Shown here piece after piece: positions 13,080-26,527 of a stretch of 64,000 bases of DNA. The notes beneath the pieces are model-generated. The model had not been told where the DNA came from, did no database searches, and saw only the letters and a list, made by a program, of their open reading frames with translations. Position 1 is the stretch's first letter; every line of letters starts with the position of its first letter. The stretch comes from Lucifuga dentata (Eukaryota; Chordata; Actinopteri; Ophidiiformes; Bythitidae): contig VXCM01001536.1 in the NCBI GenBank assembly GCA_014773175.1, forward strand, positions 7,688 to 71,687, read 5' to 3'. A program made the translations under genes and the position numbers.

Positions 13080-13852
13080 ATGCACTATCATCATTGTCCA
13101 TTTCTCAAGAAATATAATTTGTTGAGTTGGGAAAATCTGATAATGTCATTGTGTGTCTCACATACGAGATTGTACATGGCCTGTCTTCTCCTGCTCAGAC
13201 AATTCATTAATATACGAACAACAGCAAATCAGATTACAAGAGGTGTAGCAAGAGGGGATTGTATTATCCCATTTAGAAAAAGTGCTTTCAGTAAAACAGC
13301 ATTCTCTGTGAAAGCTGCACANGGATTGTATTATCCCATTTAGAAAAAGTGCTTTCAGTAAAACAGCATTCTCTGTGAAAGCTGCACACGAATGGAATAC
13401 TGTTCCATCTCACATTAGAGAATTGAACACTTAGAGATTATTTAAAGTTAACCTAAAAAAAATGGTTAATTGATGATCAATTATGTCAGCATTAGAAATC
13501 AATTGTATTTGCTGCCTGCTGTTGTTATTTGTCATCTTGGTTTGTTTGTGTATTTATACTGTGTTTTCTCCTGCTGTCTTTTCGTTCTTTTATATGAATT
13601 GGAATGTATCTTGATTTTTAATATGTTCTCCTTTTGAGAACATCTTAATTAAAATTAGTATTACTAATTTTCAATTTACTGAGATTTTTTTGTCTTGTTG
13701 TTTTGTTTTACTTCTTTTAGGGTGACTATTTAAAATCGGTCCAGGGACTACAGATGAAAAATAGCCTTTTGGCTAATTCTGGCTCATTTACAGCAATGTT
13801 TATTAATGTGCATTGTCCCTGTCAAATAAACTAATAAATAAATAAATGAATA
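13080..13852 (+). mobile_element. 3' end of a LINE-type retrotransposon (truncated, with assembly duplication)
   Basis: The frame encodes the C-terminal tail typical of fish non-LTR polymerases (RGDCIIPFRKSAFSKTAFSV, then AAHEWNTVPSHIREL). An untranslated tail follows (gactacagatgaaaaatagc, then cattgtccctgtcaaataaa), ending in (TAAA)n at 13828-13852. The 5' part is missing. An N at 13322 inside a 66-bp duplication breaks the frame. Clade not assigned with certainty (L2/CR1- or L1-like). Confidence 0.8.
13256..13388. repeat. 66-bp perfect direct duplication around single N (assembly join)
   Basis: Bases 13256-13321 recur exactly after N at 13322, inside the LINE fragment. Confidence 0.9.
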
Positions 13853-14394
13853 AAATTTTGTCATCTGGCTTACACCAGGGGGCTCTTGAAGTAAAACCAG
13901 TGGTGCTTGTACCACAGTTTGAGATCCATTGAACTAGATTATACTGTACAAATTTTGAATTTGATACATTTGAACTGTAAATAGAAATTATACTTGGCAT
14001 CAACACATCAAAACACAAAGTAAATCTATACAGAGGGACATTTTCTCTAAACGACATATGCATGGCCATCTGTGCATTTAGACTTGTTGGTGTAAATATG
14101 GCACATATTTATGTTAGGAGAGAAGCGAGGGAGAGAGAATCAGCTGATTCAGTATGTACTCTTAAGGTACTATTACTGCTAGCCACTGCACAACTGTTAT
14201 AGTTCCATCTTATCACATTTCATCTCATTTTACTTTATGCCTAATACTAGTGTATTGTTAGGTTAATTGTTCTGAATTTGCAGTTACACAGCAAAAATAC
14301 AAAAAATCAACAGCAGGCTTCAAAATGCTTTTGTGTGTAAGAAAATCTACTGTTTTTGAAGTAGATTCCATTTTTCACTGGCCACATTTTAGAA

Positions 14395-14712
14395 CAAGAA
14401 GGCACTCTGAGAATGCATACCTCAGCCAAGGCCAAAAAATCCAATAAAAAAAAAAAAAAAAAAAAACTTGTTGGTAAAAAAAATGAGCCACCATGCTAAT
14501 TTAATTGAAATGAACTGATTTTACTGGCTAAAAAAATTCTTCTGAATCCTCACCAGGATACGATCTAATCACCTCTAAAATGTAATCAATTCTTCCATTA
14601 TCTATCTGTCCCCCAAATTTCATCCAAATCCATCAATAACTTTTCGAGATATCCTGCTAACAAAGAGACAAATAAATGGCAGAGATCACATAACCTCCTT
14701 GGCGGAGGTAAC
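14395..14712 (+). mobile_element. RTE-like LINE/SINE 3' tail
   Basis: Carries the common fish signature 'cactctgagaatgcatacctcagccaaggcc', then 'ccaaatttcatccaaatccatcaataac', 'cctgctaacaaagagacaaa' and 'cataacctccttggcggaggtaac'. Interrupted by a run of about 20 A. Confidence 0.75.
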
Positions 14713-15306
14713 AACAAAAAGCAGAGAGAGGAGGGATGTCTGCTCTTAGCTTTTCCCTCATTAACAGCCAGCTCACCATTCATTCTGTCTCTCTCTCTAA
14801 CTGTACATTGAGGGTCATTGTGTCTCCGCACCAAGACTCCAATGATTGGATCTCACTCTGCAGTGGCTCCACCTCAGCCATGATTGCAGGGTGGTAGTAA
14901 CAGGGGTCTTGACCTTGACTGAGACAGGCAGACAATGCTTAAAAACATCCTAGACAGCTATCTCTCGTGCTGAATGTTGTTTTTCCTGTGAAAAGGGCAG
15001 CATTCTGAGTCAAGGTAGGTGTTCTGGATATGCTTTGAGTGCACAAGTCTGCCAGTATCTCCTCTCAGCAAGTGCTCCAAACAGCTTTCATTAAAGTTCC
15101 CCTTCTCCTTCTGTCTCCTATCTCTCACTTTCCATCACACCTATCCTCTAAAATAATCTGCCCCTTGGCTGGAAGCGTTGCATTTTGTTTTTAGCACTTT
15201 GGCACCCACAGGATGTGTTTAGTTCTCCCAAGGTCAGCTGTCTTCATGCCAGGCACGTGGCTTTGCTGTCAGGTGTTGGAAAACAAGCAGCCTCACCTCA
15301 ACTTTG

Positions 15307-15324
15307 TTTTTTTTTTTTTTTTTA
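15307..15324. repeat. Poly-T tract
   Basis: Run of about 17 T followed by aataaat. Confidence 0.9.
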
Positions 15325-17910
15325 ATAAATCACAGTTAGAATGGAAGGTGCATACAAAATGAATGGTAGAAGTCTGAGGAATGGCAATACCAAAGAAATA
15401 ATCATGCAGAGTGTACGGCTTGGTTTCAAGTCTGATTACGTGATCAGAAGTTTGGACGTCTCCAATTTCTCATTCATTGCTGTTCATCACAGCTTTGCTG
15501 CATGTAATTATGAAAGCTGGATCTCTGCTGAGCCCTCCCATTGCTCCTGCTCATGCAAATTAGCACATCACAAAGTAGCAAATACTAAATACTACAAGAG
15601 CGATAGGATACACTTTGTCAGTAGAACATTTTGGGTACATTTTCAACAAACACCACCCACAGTTCAACTGACTATATTAAGGAGACACAGAGGTGAGTCA
15701 CACCTGCAAGAGAAATGTGTACTGGCTGTAAAATGGTTCACTTACTTTTCTTTCGGTGCTTTAAGAGCTGCAGCATAGCATGAAATAAGAGTGCAGCTTT
15801 GAATCTTTCAGCTTTGAGTCAAGTTGAGAGAGAATTCTACACTATCAGGGAGGAATTGAAAGTCTAAAGCAAAAGAGGAAATAACTGCTGGAGCCTGTTT
15901 GGTGCTGCAGTGCCTCAGAATCTCAGTGACAGCAGAACTGTCAACAGCTTCTCTCTCACATGCAGGTCTTTCCAACACCTAAGCCTTCATGTGCAGAACC
16001 CCCTTTTCAGAAGACAACACAACAGCCTTATACTCTGATCTAATGAGTTGTATGAAAAAGAGATATAGAATAAGGTGGCTACATATTCTGGCCATCAGTG
16101 GAGAAACATCCTTGGCAGCCTCAGGGACAAAGTGGGACAGAAATAAACCACTTCTGTCCTATTTTCAATGCAGAGAAAATATTGAGATTCACCAAAGAAG
16201 AAGAAGACAGTGATGCTGCCTGTAAGGTGACATCCAGGTCTGTTCCTGCACACGGTTCAGTTGCAGGTTGACAATCATGAGGAATACACAGTAGACCTTC
16301 AGAACACGGCTTTGAATAGTTTGCCCTCTTTTCTCGGCAGGGATCATACTGCACTTAAAAAAGAAATAAAAAAAATTCCTCTTCCTCTTCTTCAGCAGGT
16401 TTACCTCTGCTCCAGCTGGCTCATATCCCACCTAGGCTCACATATTCCTCTGTGTGTGTTGTGTTGTGTTGCTGCATGTGTGTGTTGCTCTGTATATTGT
16501 GTCTCTGGGGAGAAGTGATTAGCATAGCACAGTTTCTGATGCGATTAGTGGGGTCATTTGCAGGGGAAAGATGGGCTCGGGTCTCTGAGTCTGACTCAGT
16601 CGCCGCCTGTCACTTTGCTACATGCCGCAATGCATCTTCATATGCAAAGTCACATCCAACGTATCTAGGAGAAATTGATCATGCAGGATTATTGATCCCA
16701 AATTACTGTTTCAGGAAGAAATAACCAAGCTATCAGGTAATCAACCAGCTCTTAAAAAGATTAGAATGATTACAGCACTGCAAGAAAAATGTCAGAATTA
16801 TGGAAAACCTGTACAAAACAGGAATTGTCAAGAAATTTGCTTGCACAGTGTAAGATTTGTATCCCTACAGCCTAGACTGGTCCAGATTAGGTACTTTTTT
16901 TTTTTTTTTTTTTTTTTAATTTAGCCTAACGTCTTTTTAATCAGGAATACCAGGAATTCCAGTCTCTAATAAAACACAGCACTTTAGAGCTATCTTGCAT
17001 TAAAAAGCATTCTCGATATCTAGATTCTGCCTGCAAATTGGGTCTCAGTAGGCGGGTCGATATGCTATTAAAGCCCATATTTGCTATTTTGTACATTATA
17101 AACCAATATACAACGTACCCATAAAAAAAGGCAACCTGCATTTGTGCAGTCCATGTGCACAGGAGACACACATGCCTATATGAATGTCTCTGCTGTGCAA
17201 AAGCCCCGTGTACACCTTCTCCACAGCATTTAAAACCCGGCCTTCTCCATACCTCCCATACAGCCACTTCAATTACCAGATAATAACCCCCCTTTGTCCC
17301 TCGAGTTCAATTTACATGAAGTGAGCAGATCTCATTAAAAGTGCATTCTGCTTTTCCTCTTAGAGCCACATGTGAGTCTGAATAAGTTAAAGGCAAAAAG
17401 TGCAAGACTGCCTTTGAGATATAGCAGGTCTGTACAGTAGCCTTCATGTTGGGAGTTTTAATGGATTCAGGCTCAATCTTGTGGCGTTGATTTCTAAGAC
17501 AAGAGAATTTGAGTTGCATTTCACTTTTCATCACCTGAGGCTTTAGTTCCTCCACTATTATCTTCAATTTTCTTTTAGCAAACAAGCAATTTTTCTGTGT
17601 TTTGTAGCTTCAACAAAACACTACGGTTTTCTCCATTTGGAGTCTTATTGTATTTCCAGAGTGAGAAGACCAGCAGCAGTGGCAATAAACTAAAATTTTT
17701 CCGACAGCTTGATGCAATCCAGTAAGGATAAACAGAAAAAAAATTTCAAAGTCGCCACTTCATGTTTTCATAGCTAAAATTCTCTGTGTGATTTGGTCTT
17801 ACTTAGAGAGCAGCAGAAATTGGACAGCAGCATTTAACTAGAAAAATCACCTACTTTCATCTGAAAAAGAGTTAAAAGCAATTTCCTCCCAGTCTGCCCT
17901 CTTTCCTTCA

Positions 17911-17911
17911 C

Positions 17912-17970
<59 letters not shown>

Positions 17971-17971
17971 T
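17911..17971. repeat. Composite (CT)n-(CG)n-(CA)n tract
   Basis: About 12 CT units run directly into gcgcgcgcgc and then about 14 CA units. This alternating purine-pyrimidine block is prone to Z-DNA. Confidence 0.95.
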
Positions 17972-19494
17972 GAGGGTGTCAGGGAGACATCTGGAGATTA
18001 GCCTGCCCTGTGCACTTTCCAACCAAACCAACCATCCATTATAGAATTTATCAAACGTCCGGCAGACATACTAAGCTTAAATTAGTTCATCCGCACACCA
18101 GCAATTATGTTTGCATGTAGTCAGTGACTGATTTATTCACACAAATCCACACGATCTCTCAACATTTCATTTTTAGAGATTTTAGCTTCCTGAATCATTT
18201 CGAATGGCTAAATTTATAACTTCACAATAGCTATCAACCATAATTATTCAGATATTTCCTAAGATATTTCCTACTATCACCAGAATGCATGATTATTATG
18301 AAAAAGAACTGCAATGTTTTTGGCTTGATAGCACAGGGAAGGCCATAGAGTTCTCCTATAAGAATGGATACTAATTTAAACTATTCAAGGCGCCTAGCTT
18401 CACAGCTTCATCTTCAGACTCCAGTCCGTTATTCAAAACTGCATTATTCTGTGTACTCTACTGGGTGTCTGCAATCTTTGCATTTCCATGAAGAATTATC
18501 ACAATATTTCACAGGATGCAACATAATTGACGCCGAAAAATCAGACTTTAATATTGCTTTTAAGACATCAGAAGGTGTGGCACGGAAAAAGATGAAATGT
18601 CCTTGCTATTCACCTGTCTATATGTGTGGGTGAGTGAGCGAGCTAAAGAAAGAACATGTTGAATAGAATCAACGTCTGCAGCATTCTGAAGCCAATCTCC
18701 AGATTGCTGCAGCACAGAAATGAGGCTGTCCTCTTTTCCACCTGCCTGTGCTGCTCCTCCTTAATTGACATGGCACTCTGGAGCACAGAGCGATCAGCTT
18801 CCTGATACAAAGTGACGCCTGTCAGTTACCAGCAGACCTTCATTCCCTGACAGCAAATCACCCTTGGACTGCATTGCACCCACGTACACCCCACATGGTA
18901 ACAACAACTAACAACCAATCATGGCATCACAACAACAAAACAAAAAGTACCTCTCAAATTTTGAGTGTCCCTTTCATTTCCTGCAGGAAGAAAGCTTGTC
19001 AGAGTTTATGCCAGTACTGTTTTGCTTGGCTCTGCTAAAAGCTGATTCTAAATACAGGTTTGCTGCCTGCCTCTTTTCAAGATGGCAATCACCAGCAGCC
19101 AGCGGCCATCAACCGCTATCATGGTGCTTTATGCACAACAAAAAACATGCAAGCTGATGAGTCATGAGCTCAAACTTTGGGTTAATTACACTAGGGACTT
19201 GGGCTCTTTGCCTGGCTCCAGACAAATTAACTGAAATGATTCCATGATAGTTTATTATGAGCTCACACTTAGTTTCATTTGCTGCAGTTCAAATGTTCTG
19301 ACTGATATATTTTGGCCTGATTAATGAAAACTAGAAGAAAAGGGTTCATGACATTTCTCATTCATCACCAGCTTTAACAAATATTTTCTTGACTGAGTAA
19401 AAGCTAAGTAAAAGAATGGTGCAAAACTACAAAACGCAACTCTATGGGAATGGCTGTATTATGGCACGCTATGGTACATTAACCACGATGTTAG

Positions 19495-20036
19495 AAATTC
19501 TAACTGCCTTTCACACTGCAGGAACTTTTTCTGGAACTTGGAAACCTTTTTAGCAAACCCAACAAGGAACCCGGACCCAGTTTAGCCCTGAACTGTGTTC
19601 CTGAACTGTTTTAGGCAGAAACTACTGCATGGAGCTTACAAGATCAAACATTGCGACTGATCAGACACAAGCTTTCCCAGGTGTAGAACCATCATTTTTA
19701 CTTGCACTTAGCTTGCTTTTGTATGCCAAACAAAAGGATCTTGTTATTGTTAGAACTCAGAATAACACATAATGTCAGTATAAGAGATTTGGTGATGCCT
19801 TTGTTGGGTATTTCAGATAGCTGCATGGTCCCTCAGGATGACTTATTGCCACCAGAAGGTGAGCGTAAGCTTGTTAGAAAAAGAGAGGTTACTTTCTAAT
19901 TTCCATAATCTTCAAGGTACTTGAACTGTGGTGGGATTCCAAACAAGGAACTCACTGAAGGAACCACAAAGTTCCTATTCCAGATAGTTCTGGGTAAAGT
20001 AGTTCCTAATTTAATTCCAAATTGTTGGAACAGTGT
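19495..20036. repeat. Degenerate DNA-transposon-like repeat
   Basis: The flanks have repeated 'ggaact/agttcc' words in opposite orientation (aggaactttttctggaact at 19522; aaagttcctattccagatagtt and agtagttcctaatttaattcc near 19970-20020). This is typical of a degraded inverted-repeat element. No coding frame. Confidence 0.4.
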
Positions 20037-22436
20037 CAAGAACAAATGAAGGTACAAGGCTGCTCCTCTAATGCTTCTCCTAGACTACATTTACATCTAA
20101 AACTACAGCTTAACAGCTGGAACATTAAAGGAAACTCCAAGCTGCTTTATTGTCACTCGGAGTCATATTATGTTATGTTCAAATACTTTCTTCCCCCAAT
20201 GAGGTTTCTCTTCCTCCCAAATTGCCTTCATTGTCTTTATTTGTTTTTGTTCCTTAAGCTCATTTCTTGTTCTATTTAGATGAACCACTTAATACCAAAA
20301 CATTTCACTTTCTTAGACTTTGTAGAAATGTACATTAGCCTTGATAAAGCAACAAAGATATAGTGGTGAATGTAAGTGGCATTTATAGCATGGCAAAATA
20401 TTTAGGCAGTACCTAGGGCATATGAACATATGGTTCAGTTTCAATACCAAATACAAAAGTAATGTTATTAATCTAAGTCATTGTCATTTTAACCAGAAGT
20501 TCTGCACATTTGTGGAATTGATGACATACATAAAAGATATGACTGGTAACAATAATAGTATTACTGTTTTCAAGAACCAATGCACATCAGCAAAATCAGA
20601 TTTGTTGGATCTTGTGCAGAGAAGCCATCCTACATGTCTGAGTTACAGATGAGGGCAGAGCTTCCTCTCATATCTTTTCATTTATAAAGCTTTTAAAAGG
20701 CACAGAAACAATAAAGTCAGGACCTCTGTCCATTACTTCTTGTTTCCAATTTGCACACACCCACAGTTCCATTTCTTTAGCAACGCATAGCACGCTTGCA
20801 TCTGCTTCTGGAGTACAACTTATGACTCCAGTAATGGTACCAATCCAACACCCATTTTCAGTCCTTATTAAATCAGACATGTTGTCTAGGAAGTCATTTT
20901 TATTTATAGCTACAGCCTTATGTGCCATGTCTATATGCATCAATCATAAGCACACCTCATGCATTGACTAATTAGATGATGTCTCTCTCTGTGTCTATAA
21001 ACCTTAATGATATCCAGTCAAGCAGATTAAGTAAGTATTTTTTTTTTTTTTTTTTANTTTTTTTTTTTTTTTTTTAACTTTTGTAATGACTATATCATCA
21101 AATCTATGACAACTGCAGATAGGTCCATCTGCTGTCATCAGAAAGGTTTGCTACTCACAACACAGTCATATGATTTGATAAAGCATTCTGAACCAGGAGG
21201 GTCATGTAGACTGTAATGATCTAATCTTGTCAAGTATCATCATATTTTTGTTTATGAATGAAACTACAATATCAGACACAAACATCCAGTAATAAATATC
21301 AGAGAATGAACTGTACCGAGAAAATAATTCAAAACTGAATCATATTGATTTTCCCCGAGCTTATTTTTCAGCGTGATCGAAAGCAACCTTGTGGCAAAGC
21401 AAATTACATCTGATTTCTGATTAGTACACATCACAAACCGACAGTTTCATAGGAAGAATAGTTCAGTGTATGACACCTGTGGGTTCCACACAACCAAAGG
21501 TCCAATTAAAATCAATCAATCAAAAATAAATCTTTATTAATCTCATTACTCTGAAGCTTTTTAACAACTGACAATGGCACCAACCTGCTGTGGTGTTAAT
21601 AGATACCACATCCTCTTTTGAAATAAAGGAGGTGGTCTGACTGCAACTTGCTTTCTATTAAGCCCCTCCCCCAAAGTAAGTACACAGTCTGGGAGTGGAC
21701 ATCATATCACGCCTCCTATACAGCCTATATGAAATTCACTCATGGTACCATCCTAATAGGGCTTATACTTGTTTAAACTGGTATGGAAGATGGAGGGATG
21801 GATTACAATTATGATTTAGTTAAATAGAGAACTGATTTTCTTCAAACAAATAATACATTTTTTTTTCTATTTTTCCCCACAAATGTCCAATTTTCCTTGT
21901 CACTGCTAACTCCACAATATACGATGAGAGCTTCTACTTTCTTTAGTACTGTGGCCAAATAAGTTTTAAATAATGGCCATAAGCATGGCATGTGTCAGGG
22001 TTTCTATTTATTTCTTTTGTGAGTTACTTCTGATGTTCACCAAACACAATTCTGTGTGCTTGTTGCCATGGCAATAAAATAATGAATTTTAGACTCTGAA
22101 AGCACTGCAACTCCAAATCAGTTTTTCAAGTAGGAAGCTTTAAAACATTGGGATAGGGGTATGTAAAGGCAAGAGCCACAGCAGAGATCAGGGGTTCACT
22201 CCTAGTAGTGGTACTTCTAGCTACTCTTGGGAAGTGTTGTCATCTTTGTTGCTGCACCAGTGACTGGAGGACATTGGATCTGTGAATGCTAGCATGGACC
22301 CCTAGTGTGATACCTTCCAGCTAAAACTCAACTCCAGCAGGTTAAAAAAGTGGCTGGCAATGCCAAGTGTCTGAGAGGCAACACAATCACCCTCCCTGAG
22401 CCGACAGTGGAGTTAGCATGACAAGGACAGTATGTA

Positions 22437-22474
22437 AAAAAAAAAAAAAAAAAANAAAAAAAAAAAAAAAAAAA
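22437..22474. repeat. Poly-A tract with N
   Basis: About 37 A with N at 22455. Confidence 0.9.
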
Positions 22475-22585
22475 TCTATCAATTGTTTGAAGAAAAACAA
22501 AATCCAAAGCAATTAAAAAACTAATATAGCAACTAGTAAGGAAGTAAGTTTTAATATAGTGATCTTCTCCTTCATCACACCTGTG

Positions 22586-23158
22586 CTGTAGATCATACCA
22601 GCGATCATGCATGTTTGAGCCCAATATATATAATCTGTATACATGTTATGTTACTGACAACCATTTCCCAAAGTATATTACTTTAGTGATAAACTTTACA
22701 TTTTTTTTCCTCCCTTCCAGAATGCCATTGGTTTCAGTTCATTCCAGCACACTATAAAAATCAACTTGTAGAGACCTGAAATATCCTTGAGATACGTAAT
22801 CCAACATAATGAACAACATGTCTATCAGGTTTTTTTTGTTTTGTTTTTTTTTTTGACAAAGTAACTTTATTTAACTGATCCAGTCTCTGCCAGAAAATAC
22901 AGTATAGTCCCAGGAGAAGATGGGTTTTACCAAGAAATTCAAATGATCACACCTTCTACAATTGTCCAAAAGTGTTAGAAGGTGAACGTTGAATTTTAAG
23001 ATGTGTGTATCACCTGAACCTTTGATTTGAAAGATTAGGGGATTTGAAAAAATAACAGGAAAACTAAACTGTTTTAGAAATTGGTTGTCAGTAACAACAT
23101 GTATTCGGGTTGTATACATTGGGCTCAAACATGCACGATCGCCGGTATGGTCCTTTAA
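22586..23158. mobile_element. TTAA-ended inverted-repeat element, copy 1
   Basis: The right end (gggctcaaacatgcacgatcgccggtatggtcctttaa) is the inverse of the left end (tcataccagcgatcatgcatgtttgagccc) over about 45 bp. Internal sequence aligns to copies at 43.1 and 53.35 kb (tcaacttgtagagacctgaaa, ggagaagatgggttttacc). No coding capacity. Confidence 0.8.
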
Positions 23159-26100
23159 GTCAACTTTAACTTCAGCCTCTGTGAGGATGGGTTTGATGCA
23201 GTAATCCAGTAATTATGGAAATGTCATCCATTTCAATTCAGATGCACAGAGATCCCCTGCTGGCCTCTTTGCCTCTGCTCAAAGACTGAATCAGACTTCA
23301 TAAGAGGCACAGGCGGTTGGCCTGTCCTCTGAATCATGGCATTCACAGCTGTCAGCCGAGAGCTCTGCAGCCATGAGCCTGCACACTAATCAGATGCAGT
23401 TTTGTGTTCACCAACAATTGTAACAAAACAGCATAAGACAAGATGGAGGAAGAGGATGATAAGGTTATGAAGGTTAGAGCCAAATCTACAAAATAAATTA
23501 GGATGACAGTTTGTGTTATAGATCTGGCTATAGATAGTTGACCAGGCCACTTCATATAGAAAATACAGCATGTGGGAAAGCCTAGTGTGTACTAAACAAG
23601 ACAAAGACAACACAAGAGAGAAGAATAAAGAGAAAATGGGAGGTTTATTCAGTTGACAGATCAACTTAATAGGAAAAAGAGTGTGGGTGAAAGAGTGAAT
23701 CAAACACATAGTAAGGATATACTTGGTTTACCAATAAAACACTTTTTTGAGAGCAAGATTTATTGTTCTTTGCCAAACTGCTGGATTTTATTGATGAGCA
23801 ATTTTATGTGCTGCCTTTTATAAACTGTTCTGGAATTAACCACCAACTGTCAAAACTCAGGTCAACACATGGAGTGCTTGTGTTGCTGCTGCCTAGATAA
23901 CTAATTGGATAACAGTGAGACAAGCCAGCAAGACAGGGACAAGTACAAAGGTGAGACATTTGAAGACGCTCCACAAGACAAAGATGCTGCAATGAGAATG
24001 TGGCATCTGGAGCAGCAGCAGTGAGCCAGCGTAGAAGACTCTGAGAGCTGCATCCTTTCTAACAAGCTGAAGCTGCATTTTCCTCTTAATTAGAAGTTTC
24101 CAGCGAGAGAGAGAAAAAGCCTGAGAGACAGTGGTGAGCACAGAATATGAAGACAGAGACAATGTGCTCATTAGGATGAGAGCTATGATTCATTACATGG
24201 ATCTACTTCATCAGCAACCTGAAGATGTTCTTTACCTTCTTAAATAACTAATACTAATATTCTGTTTTGTTTTGTTTTTTGTTAAATTTGGGTGCATGCA
24301 CAATATAACCCTGTTCCTCTTCTGTTGTAAACTTAAGAAAGGATTGCAAACTTATATCAATGACAAATCCAGATTCTATTTTCCTTTATTATTCAGCATT
24401 TTTATCACAACCCCCACAAATGAGAATTTCATTTCAAAATGTAGAGGTGCCCTTTTCTATAACAGCTCAGGTGAGTTACAATGGCAAACTCCCTCTTCTG
24501 TATGTCTCCAAGGCAACGCTGACATCTCATTTCAAATTAATTTGGATGAGTAGCGCTCTTATAAATCGAGCGCAGAGCAGAGGCTTCATTCATCTTCAAG
24601 AGAAAAGAAGATACAAGGCAAAATGTCACTCCATTAAAAGATTGTTCTGCACTGTGTAGCTGTTTGAATGTAGCTGAGTGATTAACCCTCCCATCTTCAA
24701 TTATAATTGAGTGTAAGGAAAATGTGAAAATGCCTAAAATGCTTGTCCAGTACAAATGATTATTTTGTCTATTTTAGGAATGAACAGGGTTCACCTTGGC
24801 ATTGGTCAAATGCTTGGAAATATACTCCTAGGCCATAATCTGTCCATTAAAATTCTCTAACAATGACCAGCTTGACCTTGTAGCATAAAGGTTTCTATTT
24901 CATGGTTGGTTGCCTATGGATATAGCCATCTGTAAAAATAAACACAGTTATTATTTGCATTCATGCTTCAAATACAGATGTCGGCAGATGAAATTGAGAT
25001 TCAGGCCCCTTTTTACCGACATAAGCTTCATCAACAATAAGAGTCCAAACACAACAGGGCAAGTGTCAGTAAGGGAGGCTTTTCAGATGAAGTACACTGT
25101 GTCTCCTGTCATACACTGCCCTTTTTCTTTCCTAGATAAGATTAAAAAAAATTCACACAAACATGCGTAGGTTTGTGTGTTACCTTTCTCCTCATATAGA
25201 CAGATCATTCAGCTCTCATCCCTGCAGTTCATTCACAGTAAAAAAAAAAAAAAGAGGGTTTTGTGCTGAAGTCCTGCACTGTGCATTCTTCCCTCTGCAT
25301 TCTTAGCGTGTACTACACATATATTTCGATGTGTTCCATGTGTTGAGGTGGGGGAATGGTAGGGGGATGGTAGGGGGCCACTGAGACAACACTGGAGATT
25401 GCTGACAGATCAAGAAAATGCTGTCTGATGCTGCACCACAGGAGAATGATTAAAGGAAGTTTTGTCATTTCTCTCAATAGATTTAAGCCTCGCACAGTGT
25501 TTCCACAATTGCTGACTGGTTCATCTCTCACAATATGGAGGTATTCTCTACGTAACAATACAGCATATGTGATTAATTAATGTTAAAGGACAGAGAGTTT
25601 CCAAAAATTCAAGGATAAAGAACAAGTTTGACAGGATTCCTAAGAAAAGGCTTACAGTAAATAAACGGTACACTAGCTAAAGGCAGTGCAACAAAAACTA
25701 CAAACTGTGGAAGACTGAATGATTGTGAGACTAGAAGAGAATGTTGGACAGAAACCATGAAACAGAGACTGATTGTCTGATTGATTGACTGCAAAGGACT
25801 GAGACAATAGAAAGGTCACCCCTATCATCTTTTATCTTCTGTGACCTCAAAGCCATCCTTGTGTGTTATAAGGGACAAAAAATTAGGTGTTTCAGATTAA
25901 AGAGAGAAAAAAATCACAGCCTCCCTCCCAGATAATGAGGGAGGTGGAAAGGATAGAAGACAATCTGACAGATATGCGAGTGACAGTGATGATGACCATC
26001 TATCAACAGCTCCTCTCACACCTGACTGCACTGCAGGGAGTCACGCACGCACACACACACACACACACCCATCAAACCTGTAGGTGACAAGAAATGAGTT

Positions 26101-26485
26101 AAAAAAATATTCTAGCAGCTTCCCTCAAGATGTCAAGGAGAGATCGGTCACTCCTCCCTCCATTGCTGCATTGCTTGTATTCCTTCCTTTGCTTTTACAT
26201 CTTAGTCTGCAGCATTCCCCTAACAAAGGTCATGTGTGAAGCAGCGAGGTTGTGGCAAAAGAACATTAATATGAAACCATAATGCCATAATAGACATCCC
26301 ACCTCTCTCTGTCTGCTCAAATTTCACATTTCCTCTGGCCATCTGTCAGAATGAACTGCATGCTGTTGGGCTACAAGGCCACAGATACGGCATTATTACC
26401 ACAGGCTCCACCACGCTACCTTCAGAGAATCTCCATGAATGCATATGTATGTGAATGCAGTAATGCCTTTGATATACTGTACTTT

Positions 26486-26527
26486 GTTTTTTTTTTTTTT
26501 TTTTTTTNTTTTTTTTTTTTTTTTTTT
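26486..26527. repeat. Poly-T tract with N
   Basis: About 40 T with N at 26508. Confidence 0.9.

Noticed and set aside
20668..20943. Minus-strand open frame of 91 codons with protein-like composition
   Set aside because: No family recognised, no splice or gene context; not enough to call a gene.
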